Shown here: piece after piece, positions 14,382 through 16,111 of the stretch
How positions within the stretch are numbered: position 1 is the stretch's first letter
Layout of the letters: each line of letters opens with the position of its first letter
Source: Deltaproteobacteria bacterium
GTDB taxonomy: Bacteria; Desulfobacterota; UBA8473
Reading direction: 5' to 3'
Assembly (NCBI GenBank): GCA_030623035.1
Contig: JAUXFK010000033.1
Location: forward strand, 1 to 16,111
Length of the DNA: 16,111 nt
Notes under the pieces: generated by a model
The model's database searches: none
What the model saw: only the letters and a program-made list of their open reading frames with translations
What the model was told of the DNA's origin: nothing
Position numbers and translations under genes: made by a program

Positions 14382-15101
14382 TTAATCAAAAGCCTGTTCA
14401 ACCTTCCACTCTTTCCAGACTTTGCCAACCAGGTCGATACCCGGTTTGAGAGTAGCCTTACCTGGGCGCCACCCAGAAGGAGTCGCCTCACCACCCTTGG
14501 TCTCACGCACCAACTGGAACGCCTGTAACTGGCGGAACGTTTCATTTACGTTACGGCCGACTGGTGGGGTCAATACCTCATATCCCTGGACAATTCCGTC
14601 AGGATCAATAATAAAACGACCACGAGCCTCAACTCCGTTATCTTCGTCATATACGCCATATACTGTGCCGACTTTACCACCAGCATCAGAGAGCATGGGA
14701 AATGGCACGCCACCATCCACCATTTTGCTCAGCTCGTCATCGTCCCACATCTTGTGGGTAAACATTGAGTCAATTGACATGGAGAGAACCTCTACGCCCA
14801 GTTTCTGGAGCTCAGGATATTTTTCAGCGACCGCTGAAATTTCCGTAGCTCAGACAAAAGTGAAATCACCTGGGTAAAAGCAGAGTAACACCCATTTTCC
14901 CAGATAATCTGAAAGCTTGATATTAATAAATTTTCCCTTCTGATATCCAGGAGCTGCAAAATCTGGGGCTTTCTGGCCGACTTTGATCATGGAACGTACC
15001 TCCTTCCTTGTTTTTTGCTCACTTGTTAATGTGCTATCGGGCTCTTCTCCAACTGGTCCTCCAGTGGGTCTAGCACATCCCACAGCTACTTCTTCTGGCA
15101 T
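14382..15101 (-). CDS. Selenocysteine-containing peroxiredoxin (AhpC/PrxU type), UGA at 14850-14852 read as Sec
   Basis: A thiol/selenol peroxidase of 239 residues if the in-frame UGA is decoded as selenocysteine; without it the frame appears as two ORFs. Upstream of the UGA is KVGQKAPDFAAPGY...LGKWVLLCFYPGDFTFV; downstream is ATEISAVAEKYPELQ in the same frame. The canonical Prx active site PxxxTxxC (PGDFTFVCPTE) therefore becomes PGDFTFV-U84-ATE, with Thr81 retained. The partner Arg lies in ARGRFIIDPDG. The C-terminal motif of 2-Cys AhpC proteins (EVCPAGW) reads EATPSGW, so the resolving Cys is missing; the only cysteines are C9 and C74. Start: ATG 15101 has AGGAGG 5 nt upstream; ATG 14990 (MIKVGQ) has GGAGGT 7 nt upstream and would give a 202-residue protein with Sec at 47, the usual AhpC position. 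Sec-containing Prx (PrxU) is an established family. Confidence 0.9.
14822..14839 (-). promoter_or_regulatory. Bacterial SECIS hairpin for the peroxiredoxin UGA
   Basis: On the mRNA strand, UUUCAGC pairs perfectly with GCUGAAA (7 bp) around a GGUC loop. The loop begins 17 nt after the UGA, inside the range known for bacterial SECIS elements, and has G in its first two positions, the feature recognised by SelB. It lies wholly within the coding sequence, as bacterial SECIS elements do. A fold calculation was not run. Confidence 0.72.
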
Positions 15102-15429
15102 ATATACCTCCTAGTATGGATTGACAGTATGAATGACAGTTTTGTCATCCCTTTCTCAACTATTCAGTAATTAATTATAATCATGATGCAAAAAGCATAT
15201 CATTCTCATTCAAAAACATCCAACAATTTACCATTTATGTAGCACCAAGATAAGCAAGGGCAAGGTTAAACGATAGGAGGGTATGCTACGGCTAAGATGT
15301 TTCCTGATAACCTTTGCTAATATTTCCGCCGCCGAATGCTGCGTTGACCTACAGCCGATTGGACGGGCGCGAGCTTGCTCGCGGTCGGCCAGGTGGATGT
15401 GAGATATAATCAAAAGTTGTGTTTAGGAG
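15102..15429. other. Intergenic region upstream of the peroxiredoxin operon
   Basis: No gene supported. The half next to the peroxiredoxin (15102-15230) is AT-rich and holds its ribosome binding site, leader inverted repeat and promoter candidate. The half next to the transposase is GC-richer and includes the perfect hairpin CGCGAGC-TT-GCTCGCG (15368-15383). A short minus-strand open frame across 15228-15413 has no recognisable domain and no good start context. Confidence 0.5.
15174..15189 (-). promoter_or_regulatory. Candidate promoter -10 with overlapping PerR-like box
   Basis: Reading the minus strand, a perfect TATAAT (15179-15174) lies 72 nt before the peroxiredoxin ATG at 15101. Overlapping it, plus-strand TTATAAT-C-ATGATGC (15175-15189) has one perfect half and one 4/7 half of the PerR consensus TTATAATNATTATAA. 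A good -35 was not found at 16-18 nt. The leader also has a perfect ATGACA-GTTT-TGTCAT inverted repeat (15133-15148). PerR control of peroxide-defence genes is known in many anaerobes; here it is inferred. Confidence 0.4.
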
Positions 15430-16111
15430 ATTAGGTGGTGTATCCTAAGGGTGATTGTTAAGCATCAATAACCCTACCACTTTTAACGATAAAAATGAAA
15501 GGATACACACACCATGATCAAAGATAACGTAATTGAGTTGAACAAGCAAGAGATTTTTGTTGATGATACGATTACCGACATATTACGACAAGGAGCCAGG
15601 AAGTTGTTAGCTGAGGCATTACATGCTGAAATTGAGGGCTTTTTATCACAGTATGCCGATCTTAAAGATGATCGAGGGTGCATGCGAGTTACCCGTAATG
15701 GATATCTTCCTGAGCGGGGAATTCAGACCGGAATTGGCCCGGTACTGGTTAAGGTTCCCCGGGTTCGAGATCGTCAACCTGATAATGAATCGGAGCGAAT
15801 CAGATTTACATCTTTCATCTTGCCACCTTATCTTAGAAAAACAAAAAGCATGGAAGAATTGATACCATGGCTTTACTTGAAAGGCATTTCTGCCGGTGAT
15901 TTCAGTGAGGCTCTTGGGGCGCTTGTGGGTAAGGATGCTCCAGGATTATCTGCGCCGACTATTAGCCGTCTCAAAATCATCTGGCAAGAGGATTTGGAAC
16001 AATGGCAAAAGCGTGATCTGTCGAATAAACGATTCGTATATATTTGGGCTGATGGCATTTACTGTAATGTTCGTATGGAAGAAAAGCAGTGTCTTCTGGT
16101 TATCATTGGCG
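15430..16111 (+). mobile_element. IS256-family insertion sequence, left part (runs off the window)
   Basis: The transposase ORF is preceded by a structured end: GTGTATCCT (15438-15446) is repeated inverted as AGGATACAC (15500-15508), and between them GGGTGATTG pairs imperfectly with CAATAACCC. The exact left boundary and target duplication cannot be fixed without the right end. Confidence 0.65.
15514..16111 (+). CDS. IS256 (Mutator-like) family transposase, N-terminal 199 codons, partial
   Basis: A DDE transposase cut by the right edge of the window (full-length members have about 400 residues). It reads without interruption from ATG 15514: MIKDNVIELNKQEIFVDD, then ILRQGARKLLAEALHAEIEG, an RVTRNGYLPERGIQTGIG block, VLVKVPRVRD, and SMEELIPWLYLKGISAGDFS. 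YIWADGIY near codon 180 contains the probable first catalytic Asp of the IS256 DDE triad, and KQCLLVIIG matches the strand that follows it. GAAAGGA sits about 10 nt before the ATG. The copy looks intact as far as it goes and may be active. Its position about 0.4 kb upstream of the divergent peroxiredoxin operon could affect that promoter. Confidence 0.9.
   Translation, partial: MIKDNVIELNKQEIFVDDTITDILRQGARKLLAEALHAEIEGFLSQYADLKDDRGCMRVTRNGYLPERGIQTGIGPVLVKVPRVRDRQPDNESERIRFTSFILPPYLRKTKSMEELIPWLYLKGISAGDFSEALGALVGKDAPGLSAPTISRLKIIWQEDLEQWQKRDLSNKRFVYIWADGIYCNVRMEEKQCLLVIIG

Noticed and set aside
14850..14852. The UGA in the peroxiredoxin as an ordinary nonsense mutation or sequencing error
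   Set aside because: The stop falls exactly on the catalytic Cys codon, both flanks stay in frame and family-like, and a SECIS-like hairpin follows; recoding explains all of this better.
15228..15413. 61-codon minus-strand open frame
   Set aside because: It has no ribosome binding site and spans a GC-rich hairpin between the operon promoter and the insertion sequence.

Overview
The window looks like chromosomal DNA of an anaerobic bacterium, most likely a sulfate reducer-like Desulfobacterota (deltaproteobacterial) lineage. That is inference from gene content: a selenocysteine-decoding peroxiredoxin, a rubredoxin, a DsrE-type protein, a B12-type radical SAM protein, and ADP-forming acyl-CoA synthetase-type proteins. 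There is no marker gene (rRNA, ribosomal protein) to settle the phylum. No tRNA, rRNA or CRISPR array was seen.

Layout. (1) 1-3805, minus strand: a DEAD-box RNA helicase (deaD-like) and a B12-binding-like radical SAM protein with a clear terminator; a hairpin-rich non-coding stretch lies between them. (2) 3802-4650: a decayed mobile-looking region. It holds a frameshifted antitoxin-like ORF, a 33-residue stump of a zeta-toxin-like P-loop protein, a degenerate integron attC-like palindrome next to them, and a 144-bp palindromic MITE ending 31 bp before the next gene. (3) 4651-13586, plus strand: a long collinear run of fxsA, maf, a YggS-type PLP protein, an unrecognised small protein, a pentapeptide-repeat protein, a NodI/NodJ-like ABC exporter pair (4-nt overlap), and then two paralogous CoA-binding acyl-CoA synthetase alpha-type proteins on either side of an extended SDR. 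(4) 13667-15101, minus strand: an oxidant-defence cluster transcribed peroxiredoxin -> rubredoxin -> DsrE-like protein. (5) 15430-16111, plus strand: left end and first ~199 codons of an IS256-family transposase, cut by the window edge.

The most notable item is the peroxiredoxin. Its reading frame is broken by one UGA exactly where the peroxidatic cysteine of AhpC/Prx proteins belongs (motif PGDFTFV-U-ATE). A 7-bp hairpin with a GGUC apical loop begins 10 nt after the UGA, and its loop lies 17 nt after it, as expected of a bacterial SECIS. It should be read as one 239-residue selenoprotein (PrxU type), not two ORFs or a pseudogene. It lacks the usual C-terminal resolving cysteine but has a short N-terminal extension with a cysteine. 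It is followed by a 52-residue rubredoxin with an unusual CxC first ligand pair, and the promoter region carries a PerR-like box over a perfect TATAAT. Together these suggest a peroxide-inducible unit in which rubredoxin could supply electrons to the Sec-peroxiredoxin; that coupling is inference.
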